Positions 38,123-48,949 of a stretch of 64,000 bases of DNA are shown piece after piece (position 1 is the first letter of the stretch; each line of letters opens with the position of its first letter). Origin of the DNA: Bradyrhizobium sp. NDS-1 (GTDB lineage Bacteria; Pseudomonadota; Alphaproteobacteria; Rhizobiales; Xanthobacteraceae); the NCBI RefSeq assembly GCF_032918005.1, contig NZ_CP136628.1, positions 3,891,501 to 3,955,500 of the forward strand, given 5' to 3'. Below the pieces are notes generated by a model that saw nothing but the letters and a program-made list of their open reading frames with translations, ran no database searches and had not been told where the DNA came from. A program made the position numbers and the translations under genes.

Positions 38123-40851
38123 CCGGCCTCGCGCCGGCGGCTCTTGCCGCCGTCGCGCTGTGCGAGCCGGCTGCGATGCAGCGCGAACAGCTCCAGCACC
38201 TTGTCGGCGGGCTTCGCGGCGCTGAAAAGATAGCCCTGCATCTCGGAACAGCCGAGCGCGCGGAGCAGGCGCTGCTGCTCCTCGGTCTCGACGCCCTCGG
38301 CCGTGGTGGTCATGCGGCGCGCGGCCGCCAGATTGACCACGGCCTGGACGATGCTGGCGGAGCCGTCGGGACCGGCGATGTCGTCAACGAAACAGCGATC
38401 AATCTTGATCTTGTCGAACGGGAAACGGTGCAGATAGCTCAGCGACGAGTAGCCGGTCCCGAAATCGTCGAGCGCGATGCGCACGCCGATGGCCCGGAGC
38501 TGGTGCAGGATTGCAAGCGCGGCATCGTCGTCGCGGATCAGCACCGCCTCGGTGATTTCGAGCTCCAGTCGGCTCGCCGGCAGATTCGAAGCGGCGAGCG
38601 CCGCCATGATCTTCAGCGCCAGCGTGCCGCTCTTGAATTGCACCGGCGAGACGTTGACGGCGAGGCGGATGTCGTCGGGCCAGCTTGCCGCGTCCCGGCA
38701 GGCGGTCGCCAGCACCCATTCGCCGATTTCGTTGATCAGGCCCGTATCTTCTGCGATCGGGATAAACTCCGCGGGCGAGACCATGCCGCGCTCGGGATGG
38801 CGCCAGCGCACCAGTGCCTCGCAGCCGGTGATGCGATCATCCTTCAGGCCGAGACAGGGCTGGTAGTGGACCTCGAGGCCGCCTTCGAGACCCCCTTGGG
38901 CGATGGCGTGGCGCAGATCGCTCTCGAGCTGCCGGCGTTCGCGGGCCTTGGCGTCCATCTCCGGCTCGAAGAAGCGATAGGTGCGGCGTCCGGCGGACTT
39001 GGCGGCGTACATCGCCATGTCCGCGTTCTTGAGGATCTGGTCGAGCGCGGTACCGTGTTCAGGCGCGAGCGCGATGCCGATGCTGGCGTCGGTGTTGAGA
39101 TGATGGCCCAGGCAGTCGAACGGCGCGCGGATGGCCGCGAAGACCCGCGCGACGAGCTCGTTGACCTGGTCCCGCGACGTCACCGCGCTCTGGACGATGG
39201 CGAACTCGTCGCCGCCGAGCCGCGCCACGAAATTCTCTGGGCCCGCACAGTGGCGCAGGCTTGCGGCAACCGATTTCAACAGCTCGTCGCCGACAAGATG
39301 GCCGAGCGCGTCGTTGACGCCCTTGAACTCGTCGATGTCGATGTAGTGCACCGCGATCTCTTCGCCACGGCCGACAGCGGCGAGCTCTTCGCGCAGATGC
39401 TCGTGGAACATGGTGCGGTTGGGTAGATCGGTCAGCGCGTCGTAATGAGCGAGGTGAGTGATGCGCTCCTCGGTTCGCCGGCGCTCGGTGATGTCCTCGT
39501 GGGTTGCCACCCAGCCGCCGTCCGCGAGCGGTTCGTTGAGGATTTGGATCGAGCGGCCGTCGGAGGTCTCAACCACCATCGAGTTGCGCGCATGAACGTC
39601 GTTCAGCACGCGCGCGACATAATCGTCGACGTTGCCCGTGAACGAGCCGGTTACCTTGCGATGGGCGATGATGTCGCGGAAGCTGCATCCGGGCATCACG
39701 ATCTCGGCCGACAATCCGTACATTTCGATGTAGCGCTGGTTGCAGACCACCAGCCGCCGCTCGGCGTCGAACAGCAGGAGGCCCTGCGTCATGTTGTTTA
39801 CGGCGCGATCGAGCCGCTGCTTTTCCAGCGTCAACCGTTCCCGCGAGAGGCGGTGCTGCTCCAGCAGCTTGCGCACGACCGCAATCAGCACGCCTGCGAT
39901 GGCGAGCGCGGACGAGGCGGCGACCGAGATCAGAATGCCGATCTGCTCGCGCCAGTCCCTCAGTGCAGCCGCACGCGTCGTGGTGGCCATCATCAGGATC
40001 GGGAAGTGGGGCAGGGCGCGCGATGAGATCAGCCGGTCTTCACCGTCGACCGGGCTCACGAAACGGCCGGCGAAGTGATCGAGGCCGAAAACCCGCTGCT
40101 GCTCGAATGCACCGTTCTTGAAGTTCCGACCCATCAATTCGCTGGAATGCGGATACCGGGCGAGCAGCGTACCATCGCGGTGCAGCATCGAGATCGTCGC
40201 GTCTTCGCCGAGCGCGAGGGAGGCGAAGAACTTCTCGAAATTGGCGGGCTCGATGCCGCGTCCGACGACACCCAGGAACTCGCCGTTCGGCCCGACGATC
40301 TTTCGGGCCACGAGGATGGTCCATGCTCCGGTGATGCGACTGTGCAAGGGTTCGATCAGGACGTCAGGCGAATAGGGATCGTATTTGAAGGTGCGAAAAT
40401 AGCCGCGATCGGCAACGTTCACTTTCGGAGCCGGCCATGCCGTCGATGAATTGATCAGATCCCCGTCGGCATCGATGATGTTGACGCCGCCGATGTAGGG
40501 CAGCGCCTCGATCTTCGAGCGCAACATCCGGTGGACGTCCTGGCCCGAAAGGCGCCTGCGATAGTCCTCGGCATTGTTGATTCCGGTCGTGCGGACCTGG
40601 TCGACGAAATCCTTCTGGATGACCGCGAAGTCCTGCAGTTGCTGATCGAAATGGTGGGCGACCAGCAGCACCGTGTTCTCCAGCTCGCGGCCGGAGTTGC
40701 GCAGCGCCCGCTCGCGGAAATTCTGCGCCATCAGGACCGAACCTATGGCAATTGCTGCGATCAGCAACGTGCCGCCCACCACCAGCCAGCGGATTGGTCC
40801 GCCGCGCACGAAGGCCTGGTCAAAGAGGCGATTGCCGAAGCTCGTCATCAT
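38119..40851 (-). CDS. membrane sensor diguanylate cyclase/phosphodiesterase (PAS-GGDEF-EAL)
   Basis: A 910-residue cyclic-di-GMP enzyme. Order: membrane helix at about 20-42, periplasmic dCache-like sensor to about 300, second helix (about 300-325), PAS domain (about 345-460), GGDEF domain (about 465-630) with intact GGDEF motif, and EAL domain (about 640-890) with CEALVRWRHP and the DDFGTGYSSLSYLH loop. Both catalytic motifs look intact, so it may make or break c-di-GMP according to an external signal. The Flp pilin gene starts 307 bases away in the opposite direction. Confidence 0.93.
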   Translation of the reverse strand: MMTSFGNRLFDQAFVRGGPIRWLVVGGTLLIAAIAIGSVLMAQNFRERALRNSGRELENTVLLVAHHFDQQLQDFAVIQKDFVDQVRTTGINNAEDYRRRLSGQDVHRMLRSKIEALPYIGGVNIIDADGDLINSSTAWPAPKVNVADRGYFRTFKYDPYSPDVLIEPLHSRITGAWTILVARKIVGPNGEFLGVVGRGIEPANFEKFFASLALGEDATISMLHRDGTLLARYPHSSELMGRNFKNGAFEQQRVFGLDHFAGRFVSPVDGEDRLISSRALPHFPILMMATTTRAAALRDWREQIGILISVAASSALAIAGVLIAVVRKLLEQHRLSRERLTLEKQRLDRAVNNMTQGLLLFDAERRLVVCNQRYIEMYGLSAEIVMPGCSFRDIIAHRKVTGSFTGNVDDYVARVLNDVHARNSMVVETSDGRSIQILNEPLADGGWVATHEDITERRRTEERITHLAHYDALTDLPNRTMFHEHLREELAAVGRGEEIAVHYIDIDEFKGVNDALGHLVGDELLKSVAASLRHCAGPENFVARLGGDEFAIVQSAVTSRDQVNELVARVFAAIRAPFDCLGHHLNTDASIGIALAPEHGTALDQILKNADMAMYAAKSAGRRTYRFFEPEMDAKARERRQLESDLRHAIAQGGLEGGLEVHYQPCLGLKDDRITGCEALVRWRHPERGMVSPAEFIPIAEDTGLINEIGEWVLATACRDAASWPDDIRLAVNVSPVQFKSGTLALKIMAALAASNLPASRLELEITEAVLIRDDDAALAILHQLRAIGVRIALDDFGTGYSSLSYLHRFPFDKIKIDRCFVDDIAGPDGSASIVQAVVNLAAARRMTTTAEGVETEEQQRLLRALGCSEMQGYLFSAAKPADKVLELFALHRSRLAQRDGGKSRRREAG

Positions 40852-41158
40852 GCTGGATCATTGCCGTACACACGCCAGGATCAATTCTTGGCCTCGCAAA
40901 CATCCGTCGGTTTACGGAAACGGTATGGAGGTGAAGTTAGGAAGCGCGGTTAATGCCAGGTGAACGATCGCGCAAGAAACCGATCGATGTGCGGGCGCAA
41001 CACCGTGCAGGAATTGCCGCGGGGCTCCCGCGATGCCGGTCAATTCCTGCCGCCCGTGGCGTGATCAACTAGGGCTTAACCATCTAACATGTTGGCGTTC
41101 CTCGAAGGCGCATTGGCACGCGATTTGCGAATTCATCTGCCAACCACACCGCGAGGAC
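40852..41158. other. divergent control region for GGDEF-EAL and flp
   Basis: No gene. It contains the sigma-54 promoter at 41114-41128 for the flp gene and, farther left, whatever promoter serves the GGDEF-EAL gene, which I could not identify. Confidence 0.6.
41114..41128 (+). promoter_or_regulatory. sigma-54 (-24/-12) promoter of flp
   Basis: TGGCACG, four bases, TTGC: an exact match to the RpoN consensus with the required ten bases between GG and GC. Transcription would begin near 41140, leaving a leader of about 19 bases that includes the GAGG ribosome site before the ATG at 41159. Confidence 0.85.
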
Positions 41159-41329
41159 ATGATCATGACGAGCATTCTGAAGAGCTTCATCGACGACGAG
41201 AGTGGCGCGACCGCGATCGAATACGGCCTGATCGCCGCCGGCATCGCGCTTGCGATCATCACCGTCGTGAACGGCATGGGCACCAGGCTCAGCACGAAAT
41301 TCGCGTCGATCAGCACGTCGCTGAAGTAA
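41159..41329 (+). CDS. Flp-family type IVb pilin
   Basis: A 56-residue pilin precursor. After a short leader (MIMTSILKSFIDDESG) comes the conserved GATAIEYGLIAAGIALAIITVV helix, with cleavage expected after the Gly by a CpaA-type peptidase and the mature protein starting ATAIEYGL. Flp pilins build Tad pili used for surface attachment. No other tad/cpa genes are in the window, so assembly must be encoded elsewhere or this copy is an orphan. It is preceded by a sigma-54 promoter. GAGG ribosome site. Confidence 0.9.
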   Translation: MIMTSILKSFIDDESGATAIEYGLIAAGIALAIITVVNGMGTRLSTKFASISTSLK

Positions 41330-41332
41330 CGA

Positions 41333-41845
41333 TCACGCGCGATAGTGCCCTGACTTGCCGCCGAGCTTCTCGACCAGATGGATGCCTTCGATGCGCACGC
41401 CGCGCTCGACCGCCTTGATCATGTCGTAGATGGTGAGACAGGCGACCGACACCGCGGTGAGGGCCTCCATCTCGACACCGGTCGGGCCCGTCACCTTCAC
41501 GCTGGCGCGAACCAGGCAGCCCGGCAGTTTCGCGTCGGGCTCGATGTCGAGCGTCACCTTCGACAGCGCGAGCGGATGGCAGAGCGGGATCAGCTCCGCG
41601 GTGCGCTTGGCGGCCATGATGCCGGCGATGCGGGCTGTGCCGAGCACGTCGCCCTTCTTGGCGTTGCCTGATACGATCAGGTCGAGCGTCGCCCTGGTCA
41701 TGACGACGCGGCCCTCCGCGACGGCAAGCCGCTCGGTGGCCGGCTTGTCGGACACGTCGACCATTCGCGCCTCGCCGGAGGCGCCGATATGGGTGAGGGC
41801 GGGGCCGGCCTTGGGCGGTTTGGTCTTCGCGGGCTTGCGCGCCAT
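41333..41845 (-). CDS. moaC: cyclic pyranopterin monophosphate synthase MoaC
   Basis: A 170-residue enzyme of molybdenum cofactor synthesis that forms cyclic pyranopterin from the MoaA product. Conserved segments: [33 protein letters not shown], and [40 protein letters not shown]. It is one base after trpC (TGACATG) on the same strand. It converges on flp with three bases between the stops. Confidence 0.95.
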   Translation of the reverse strand: MARKPAKTKPPKAGPALTHIGASGEARMVDVSDKPATERLAVAEGRVVMTRATLDLIVSGNAKKGDVLGTARIAGIMAAKRTAELIPLCHPLALSKVTLDIEPDAKLPGCLVRASVKVTGPTGVEMEALTAVSVACLTIYDMIKAVERGVRIEGIHLVEKLGGKSGHYRA

Positions 41846-41846
41846 G

Positions 41847-42668
41847 TCAGGTCGTGCCCGTCGCGCGCGCCGTTGTCTCGCGCGCGAGCAGAATGCGCGT
41901 CGCCGCGGTGACGTCGGCCTGTCGCATCAGGCTCTCGCCGACCAGGAAGGTCGACATGCCGACGCGCTCGAGCCGGGCGAGATCGGCCGGCGTGAAGATG
42001 CCGCTCTCGCCGACCATCAGCCGGTCCTGAGGAATCAGCGGCGCCAGCGTTTCGCTGGTCGCGAGCGTGGTTTCGAAGGTGCGAAGATTACGGTTGTTGA
42101 CGCCGATCATCGGCGAACGGAGTTTCAGCGCCCGGTCGAGCTCGGCGCGGTCGTGGATCTCGATCAGCACGTCCATGCCGAAGGCAGTCGCGGCGTCCTC
42201 GAGATCCCGGGCGGCGGCATCGTCGAGTGCCGCCATGATGATCAGGATGCAATCTGCGCCGTGCGCACGGGCCTCGACCACCTGATAGGTGTCGAACATG
42301 AAATCCTTGCGCAGCACCGGCAGGGACGTCGCCGCCCGCGCCGTCACCATGAAGTCGAGATGGCCCTGGAACGAGGGCGTGTCGGTCAGCACCGACAGAC
42401 AGGCCGCGCCGCCGGCTTCATAGGCCTTGGCAAGCTCCGGCGGGTCGAAATCGGCGCGGATCAGTCCCTTCGAAGGCGAGGCTTTCTTCACTTCCGCGAT
42501 CAACGCGTAGTCGCCAGCGGCGTGCTTGGCCCTGATTGCGCGCAGGAAGCCGCGCGGCGCGGCTTGCGCGTTGGCCTTCGCCTCGACCGCCGAGAGCGGC
42601 TGCGCGCGCTTGGCCGCGGCGATCTCCTCGCGCTTGTAGGTTTCGATCTTGGCCAGGATATCCGACAT
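41847..42668 (-). CDS. trpC: indole-3-glycerol phosphate synthase
   Basis: A 273-residue TIM-barrel enzyme of tryptophan synthesis. ATG at 42668 ([20 protein letters not shown]). Conserved: [61 protein letters not shown] and [15 protein letters not shown]. The open frame continues far upstream across trpD, but that is an out-of-frame shadow. Located between trpD and moaC. Confidence 0.96.
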   Translation of the reverse strand: MSDILAKIETYKREEIAAAKRAQPLSAVEAKANAQAAPRGFLRAIRAKHAAGDYALIAEVKKASPSKGLIRADFDPPELAKAYEAGGAACLSVLTDTPSFQGHLDFMVTARAATSLPVLRKDFMFDTYQVVEARAHGADCILIIMAALDDAAARDLEDAATAFGMDVLIEIHDRAELDRALKLRSPMIGVNNRNLRTFETTLATSETLAPLIPQDRLMVGESGIFTPADLARLERVGMSTFLVGESLMRQADVTAATRILLARETTARATGTT

Positions 42669-42676
42669 GGGGGCGC

Positions 42677-43690
42677 TCAGCCGTTCGAGACCGTGATCAA
42701 GTGCTTCAGCTTCGCGTTCGCCGCGCCGCTGTCGATCGACTTGGTGCCGATTGCAACGCCCTCCTTGAGGTCCTTGGCGCGGCCGGCCACAACCAGCGCG
42801 GCAGCGGCATTCATTAGTGCCACGTCGCGGTAGGGGCTCGGCTTGCCGCTGAGCACGCTCTGCAAGGCGATTGCGTTGGCGTCGGCGTCGGCGCCCTTGA
42901 GTGCGCCGGCCTCGCAGCGCGGCAGGCCGGCCTCCTCGGGCGTCACCTCGAAATTGCGGATCTCGCCATTGTGGAGCGCGGAGACGAAGGTGGGGCCGGT
43001 GAGGGTGATCTCGTCGAGGCCATCGGAGCCGTGCACCACCCAGGCGGACTGGGAGCCGAGGTTCTTCAGCACCAGCGCCAACGGCTGCACCCATTGCCGC
43101 GAGAATACGCCGACCATCTGGCGCTTGACGCCGGCGGGGTTCGACAGGGGGCCGAGCAGGTTGAAGATCGTGCGCGTCGCGAGCTCGACCCGGGTCGGAC
43201 CGACGTTCTTCATGGCGGGATGATGGGCGGGGGCGAACATGAAGCCGATGCCGCATTCGCGCACGCAGCGGCCGACCTGCTCGGGCTTGAGGTCGATCTT
43301 CACCCCGAGCGCGGCCAGCACGTCGGCCGCGCCCGAGCGCGACGACAGCGCGCGGTTGCCGTGCTTGGCCACCGGCACGCCGGCGCCCGCAACAATGAAG
43401 GAGGCGCAGGTCGAGACATTCACCGAGCCGGAGCCGTCGCCGCCGGTGCCGACGATATCGACGGCGTCAGCCGGCGCCGTCACGGTCAGCATCTTCGAGC
43501 GCATCGCCGCAACGGCGCCGGTGATTTCGTCCACGGTCTCGCCGCGCACCCTGAGCGCCATCAACAGGCCACCCATCTGCGAGGGCGTGGCCTCGCCGGA
43601 CATCATGGCGTCGAAGGCGGCAGCGGCTTCGTCACGCGACAGGCTGGCGCCGGTCGCCACTTTTCCAATGATCGATTTCAGGTCGTCCAT
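42677..43690 (-). CDS. trpD: anthranilate phosphoribosyltransferase
   Basis: A 337-residue enzyme that couples anthranilate to PRPP. Residues [37 protein letters not shown], seen in sequence order as the diphosphate and substrate site near 80-115, and [25 protein letters not shown] near 165. Eight bases before trpC. The trpE/trpG part is not in the window. Confidence 0.96.
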   Translation of the reverse strand: MDDLKSIIGKVATGASLSRDEAAAAFDAMMSGEATPSQMGGLLMALRVRGETVDEITGAVAAMRSKMLTVTAPADAVDIVGTGGDGSGSVNVSTCASFIVAGAGVPVAKHGNRALSSRSGAADVLAALGVKIDLKPEQVGRCVRECGIGFMFAPAHHPAMKNVGPTRVELATRTIFNLLGPLSNPAGVKRQMVGVFSRQWVQPLALVLKNLGSQSAWVVHGSDGLDEITLTGPTFVSALHNGEIRNFEVTPEEAGLPRCEAGALKGADADANAIALQSVLSGKPSPYRDVALMNAAAALVVAGRAKDLKEGVAIGTKSIDSGAANAKLKHLITVSNG

Positions 43691-43704
43691 CGCGTGCTTT
43701 CAAC

Positions 43705-45603
43705 TCACTGGTTCGCGCCGGTCACCTGCGCGAAGGCGGCCTGATTAATGGTGGTCCCGATGTCGGTTTCAAGCTTGTTGACGTAGGAAGCGACCTGCTC
43801 CTCGGTCTGGGCGCGGTCGAGGCTCTCCTTCAGCTTCTTGACCGCGTCGGAAGCGGCGTCGATCGCCGGCTCGACGATGTCCGTGACGCGGAAGACGACC
43901 ACTTCGCTGCCGCCGCTGACGGCCGTCTGTCCGACGCCGTCCTTGGCGGTGCGGAAGGCGGCTGACACCACGGCTGCGGGCACGCCGGCGGGAGAATCGT
44001 CGCGCTTGAAGCCGGACGCGGTCTCGACCTTGGCGCCGATCGCCGCTGCTTCATCGGCGAGCTTGCCGCCCGCTTCGAGCTTCTGCACCATCTCGCTCGC
44101 CCTGGTCTTGAGCTTGGCCGCGATCTGGTCCTGGCGCCAGCGCGCCTCGACCTGGTCACGGACCTCGTCGAGATTGCGGTCGCGCGAGGGCGTGACGGCG
44201 AGCACGTCGTACCAGACATAGCCGCCCTTGAACGAGATCGAGTCGTTGTCGATGCCGACATCGGTGTTGAAGGCCTGTGACACCACGTCGAGCCCTTGCG
44301 GAATGTTGGCGACCGGCTGGCCGTTCGGGGCGCGGCCGGAGCGGTCGACGGCCTCGATGGTCACGGCGGTGAGGCCGAGCTTCTGCGCCGCGTCGATCAC
44401 GCTGGAGCCGCCGCCACGCTCGTCTTCCATCTTGTCGCGGAGATCGGCGACCTTGACGCGCGCGCGCTCGGTGGCGATCTCTCGCTTGATGTCGCCGGCA
44501 AGACTGGCGTAGTCCGCCTCTTTGCCGGGCTCGATCTTGTCGACCCTGACGATCGCGACGCCAAGCCCACCCTGGATCGGCTGGCTGATCTCGCCGACGG
44601 GAAGCGCGAAGGCGGCATCGCCGACTGCGGCTGCGAGCGAAGACTTGGTCACGAGCCCGAGATCGACGTCGGAGGCGCTCAGTCCGCGCTCCTTGCCGAG
44701 GTCCTCGAACGATAGTCCGCCGACGAGGCGCTCGCGCGCGGCCTGCGCGTCGGCGACGTTCGGAAACACGATCTGCTGGATCTGGCGCTTCTCCGGCGTA
44801 CCTAGCCGATCCTTGCGCTGGTCGAACATTTTCCTGGCGTCATCGTCCGACACCTCGGTCCACTTGCCGATTTCCTCGGGCGAGACCGCGACGAAGGCGA
44901 TCTTGCGATATTCGGGTGCGCGGAACTGGACCTTGTGATCCTCGAAATAGGCGGCGAGCGTCTCGGGCGAGGGCGCGTCGATAGTACCCGCCTGGGCGGC
45001 GTCGAGCTTGACGAACTCGATGGAGCGCTGCTCGTTCTGGAAGCGCGTCAGCACGTCGAGCATGGTCTTTGGCGGCTCGACGCCTGCGCCGATCGTGCCG
45101 GTGATCTGCCGGCGCAGCGACACCTTCCGCTGTTCGGCGACGTAGCGCTGCTCGGTATAGCCGAAATTGCGGATCAGGGCCTGGAAACGGTTCGCATCGA
45201 AATTGCCGCCGATGCCCTTGAAGTTGGGATCGTTCATGATGACCTGGCGGATCTGCTCGTCGGACTGACCGAGGCCGAGACGGCGCGCCTCCTCGTCGAG
45301 GGCGGCTTCTGCGATTGCCTGCTGCAGCACCTGGCGGTCGAGGCCGAAGGCACGCGCCTGGTCGGGCGTCAGCGGACGGCCGAACTGGCGACTGATCTGT
45401 TGCAGGCGGTCGGTGTAGATCTGGCGGAACTCGTTGAGCGATATTTCGGTGCTGCCGATCTTGGCCACCGTGGACTGCCCGAAACCTTTGAAGATGTCGG
45501 CAATGCCCCAAACGCCGAAACTGATGATCAACACGCCCATCACCACGGCCATAATGATCTTGCCGAGCCAGTTTGATGAGGCCTTGCGCATTCCTCGAAG
45601 CAT
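43705..45603 (-). CDS. ppiD: PpiD-like peptidyl-prolyl isomerase
   Basis: A 632-residue inner-membrane-anchored periplasmic folding factor of the SurA/PpiD class. One membrane helix at about residues 15-35 (IIMAVVMGVLIISFGVWGI), a SurA-like chaperone region (about 40-250), a parvulin domain (about 260-360) with QIQQIVFPNVADAQAARERL and VGEISQPIQGGLGVAIVRV, and a further C-terminal domain. ATG 45603 is chosen; an in-frame TTG at 45612 is upstream. It stands before trpD as in related alphaproteobacteria. Confidence 0.9.
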   Translation of the reverse strand: MLRGMRKASSNWLGKIIMAVVMGVLIISFGVWGIADIFKGFGQSTVAKIGSTEISLNEFRQIYTDRLQQISRQFGRPLTPDQARAFGLDRQVLQQAIAEAALDEEARRLGLGQSDEQIRQVIMNDPNFKGIGGNFDANRFQALIRNFGYTEQRYVAEQRKVSLRRQITGTIGAGVEPPKTMLDVLTRFQNEQRSIEFVKLDAAQAGTIDAPSPETLAAYFEDHKVQFRAPEYRKIAFVAVSPEEIGKWTEVSDDDARKMFDQRKDRLGTPEKRQIQQIVFPNVADAQAARERLVGGLSFEDLGKERGLSASDVDLGLVTKSSLAAAVGDAAFALPVGEISQPIQGGLGVAIVRVDKIEPGKEADYASLAGDIKREIATERARVKVADLRDKMEDERGGGSSVIDAAQKLGLTAVTIEAVDRSGRAPNGQPVANIPQGLDVVSQAFNTDVGIDNDSISFKGGYVWYDVLAVTPSRDRNLDEVRDQVEARWRQDQIAAKLKTRASEMVQKLEAGGKLADEAAAIGAKVETASGFKRDDSPAGVPAAVVSAAFRTAKDGVGQTAVSGGSEVVVFRVTDIVEPAIDAASDAVKKLKESLDRAQTEEQVASYVNKLETDIGTTINQAAFAQVTGANQ

Positions 45604-45827
45604 TTGGTCCAACTTGTTTGAGCAGGAGGGGAACGGGAGCGCGTCTTAATGCAAATTCAGCAAAAGCGCCTCACCAAATTGATCAATCATCATAAAGTGG
45701 TGGCTTTCCCCCCGCAACCTCAGGTCAATCGACGGCTCGAGGCTGCGGTTAAAAGCCTCTGGTGTCTGGAACTGCCGCGGGAGCTCTGCTAGCGCATGCA
45801 CAAACCCTCAATCTGCTGGAAATTGAC

Positions 45828-46583
45828 ATGACCGACGCCATCCGCCCCCTGATCGCCGGCAATTGGAAAATGAACGGCCTGAAGGCCCAGGCTGCCGAGT
45901 TCGACGCCATGCTCAACGGCGCGGCAGACGTGGCTGGCAAGGCCGACCTGCTGGTCTGTCCGCCCGCGACCCTGATCGCCGCCTTCACCGAAAAGGCGCG
46001 CGGCAAGAAGGTCGCAGTAGGGGCCCAGGACTGCCACCCCAAGGCCTCCGGCGCGCATACCGGCGATATTGCCGCCGAAATGCTGGTGGACGCGGGGGCG
46101 ACGGCCATCATCGTCGGCCATTCCGAGCGTCGCGCCGATCACGGCGAGGGCGATGCCCTGATCCGCCAGAAGGCTGAAGCCGCCTGGCGCGCCGGGGCGA
46201 CGGCGATCGTCTGTGTCGGTGAGACGCAAGGTCAGCGCGACGCCGGCCAGACCCTGGACATCCTGCGCGGGCAGCTCGGCGGCTCTCTGCCTGACGGCTC
46301 GACCGCCGCGAATCTCATCGTGGCCTATGAGCCGGTCTGGGCGATCGGCACCGGGCTGACCCCCACGGCCCAGGATGTCGAGCAGATTCATGGGTTTATC
46401 CGGGAACTCCTGACCGTCAGGTTCAAGGCTGATGGTGCCAGGATGCGCATCCTCTATGGCGGCTCCGTCAAGCCCTCGAACGCCGCCGAGCTGATGGCGT
46501 TGAAGAACGTCAATGGCGCACTGGTCGGCGGCGCCAGCCTGAAGGCGGCCGATTTCCTTGCGATTGCGAAGGGCTGCCCCTAA
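45828..46583 (+). CDS. tpiA: triose-phosphate isomerase
   Basis: A 251-residue TIM-barrel glycolytic enzyme. Catalytic and binding residues: GNWKMNG (Lys), IIVGHSERR (His), [11 protein letters not shown] (Glu), [14 protein letters not shown] (phosphate). ATG 45828 is followed by [15 protein letters not shown]; the open frame extends upstream to 45762 without a better start. It is divergent from ppiD. Confidence 0.97.
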   Translation: MTDAIRPLIAGNWKMNGLKAQAAEFDAMLNGAADVAGKADLLVCPPATLIAAFTEKARGKKVAVGAQDCHPKASGAHTGDIAAEMLVDAGATAIIVGHSERRADHGEGDALIRQKAEAAWRAGATAIVCVGETQGQRDAGQTLDILRGQLGGSLPDGSTAANLIVAYEPVWAIGTGLTPTAQDVEQIHGFIRELLTVRFKADGARMRILYGGSVKPSNAAELMALKNVNGALVGGASLKAADFLAIAKGCP

Positions 46584-46608
46584 CTCATTCAAACCGTTGG
46601 TCCGGACC

Positions 46609-46639
46609 CGATCGGGGGTGGCAATACCCCCTCCGATCG
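46609..46639. repeat. hairpin between tpiA and secG
   Basis: A stem of CGATCGGGGGT against an ACCCCC-t-CCGATCG arm, 26 bases past tpiA. No T-run follows, so it may be a weak terminator or RNA structure. Confidence 0.4.
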
Positions 46640-46721
46640 TGTAACACCGCGCAACTTCAGGAAACCCGCGAAGCGCGATCGGCCGCCGTCAGGCGCCGCC
46701 CGCTTGTGACGGAAGGGCATT

Positions 46722-47108
46722 ATGCAGACCGTTGTCATCGTCATCCACCTCATGATCGTCGCCGTCATGATCGGCGCCGTCCTGCTCCAGAAGTCGGAAG
46801 GCGGCGGCCTCGGCATGGGCGGGGGCGCGGGCTTCATGTCGAGCCGCGGTACCGCGAACCTCCTGACGCGAACCACCGCCATTTTGGCTGCGGGCTTCTT
46901 CCTCACGAGCATGTTCCTGTCCTGGCACGCGGGCTACAACCGTGCGCCGTCGTCGATCATCGGCGCGCCGGCGTCACAGACCCAGCCGGCCGGCGGATCG
47001 CCGATCGCGCCGCCGACCTCGGGCGGCATCCTGGATTCGCTGAAGAAGGCCGACGAGCAGCAGCAGGCCCCGGCCCCGAGCGGCCCGCAGGTGCCGCGCT
47101 CGCAATAA
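46722..47108 (+). CDS. secG: preprotein translocase subunit SecG
   Basis: A 128-residue membrane protein of the SecYEG translocon. Two membrane helices (TVVIVIHLMIVAVMIGAVLL; AILAAGFFLTSMFL) enclose the conserved QKSEGGGLGMGGG..GFMSSRGTANLLTR loop in pieces. A Pro/Ala-rich tail with GGILDSLKKADEQQQAP follows, as in other alphaproteobacterial SecG. GGAAGG ribosome site. Between tpiA and pyrG as usual. Confidence 0.95.
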   Translation: MQTVVIVIHLMIVAVMIGAVLLQKSEGGGLGMGGGAGFMSSRGTANLLTRTTAILAAGFFLTSMFLSWHAGYNRAPSSIIGAPASQTQPAGGSPIAPPTSGGILDSLKKADEQQQAPAPSGPQVPRSQ

Positions 47109-47120
47109 AGCAGGGGGGCC

Positions 47121-47148
47121 ATGCAGGGCGGATCCTAGCGCCCTGCAT
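47121..47148. terminator. hairpin after secG
   Basis: Perfect 10-base arms ATGCAGGGCG and CGCCCTGCAT around an eight-base loop, 12 bases past the secG stop. There is no long T-run, so termination is only likely. Confidence 0.5.
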
Positions 47149-47263
47149 CAACAATCCCCATCAAGGCACGGTCACCACTCTTCGTTTTGGTTCACCCACA
47201 GGCCCACAGAATCTTCGGGGGCGGAATACGAATCGCTTTGGCGAATCGAATTTTGGGGATTAG

Positions 47264-48907
<1,644 letters not shown>

Positions 48908-48949
48908 CCGGCTCGGTCTTCCCTGACGAAGTCTTGCTCGCACGTCCGG

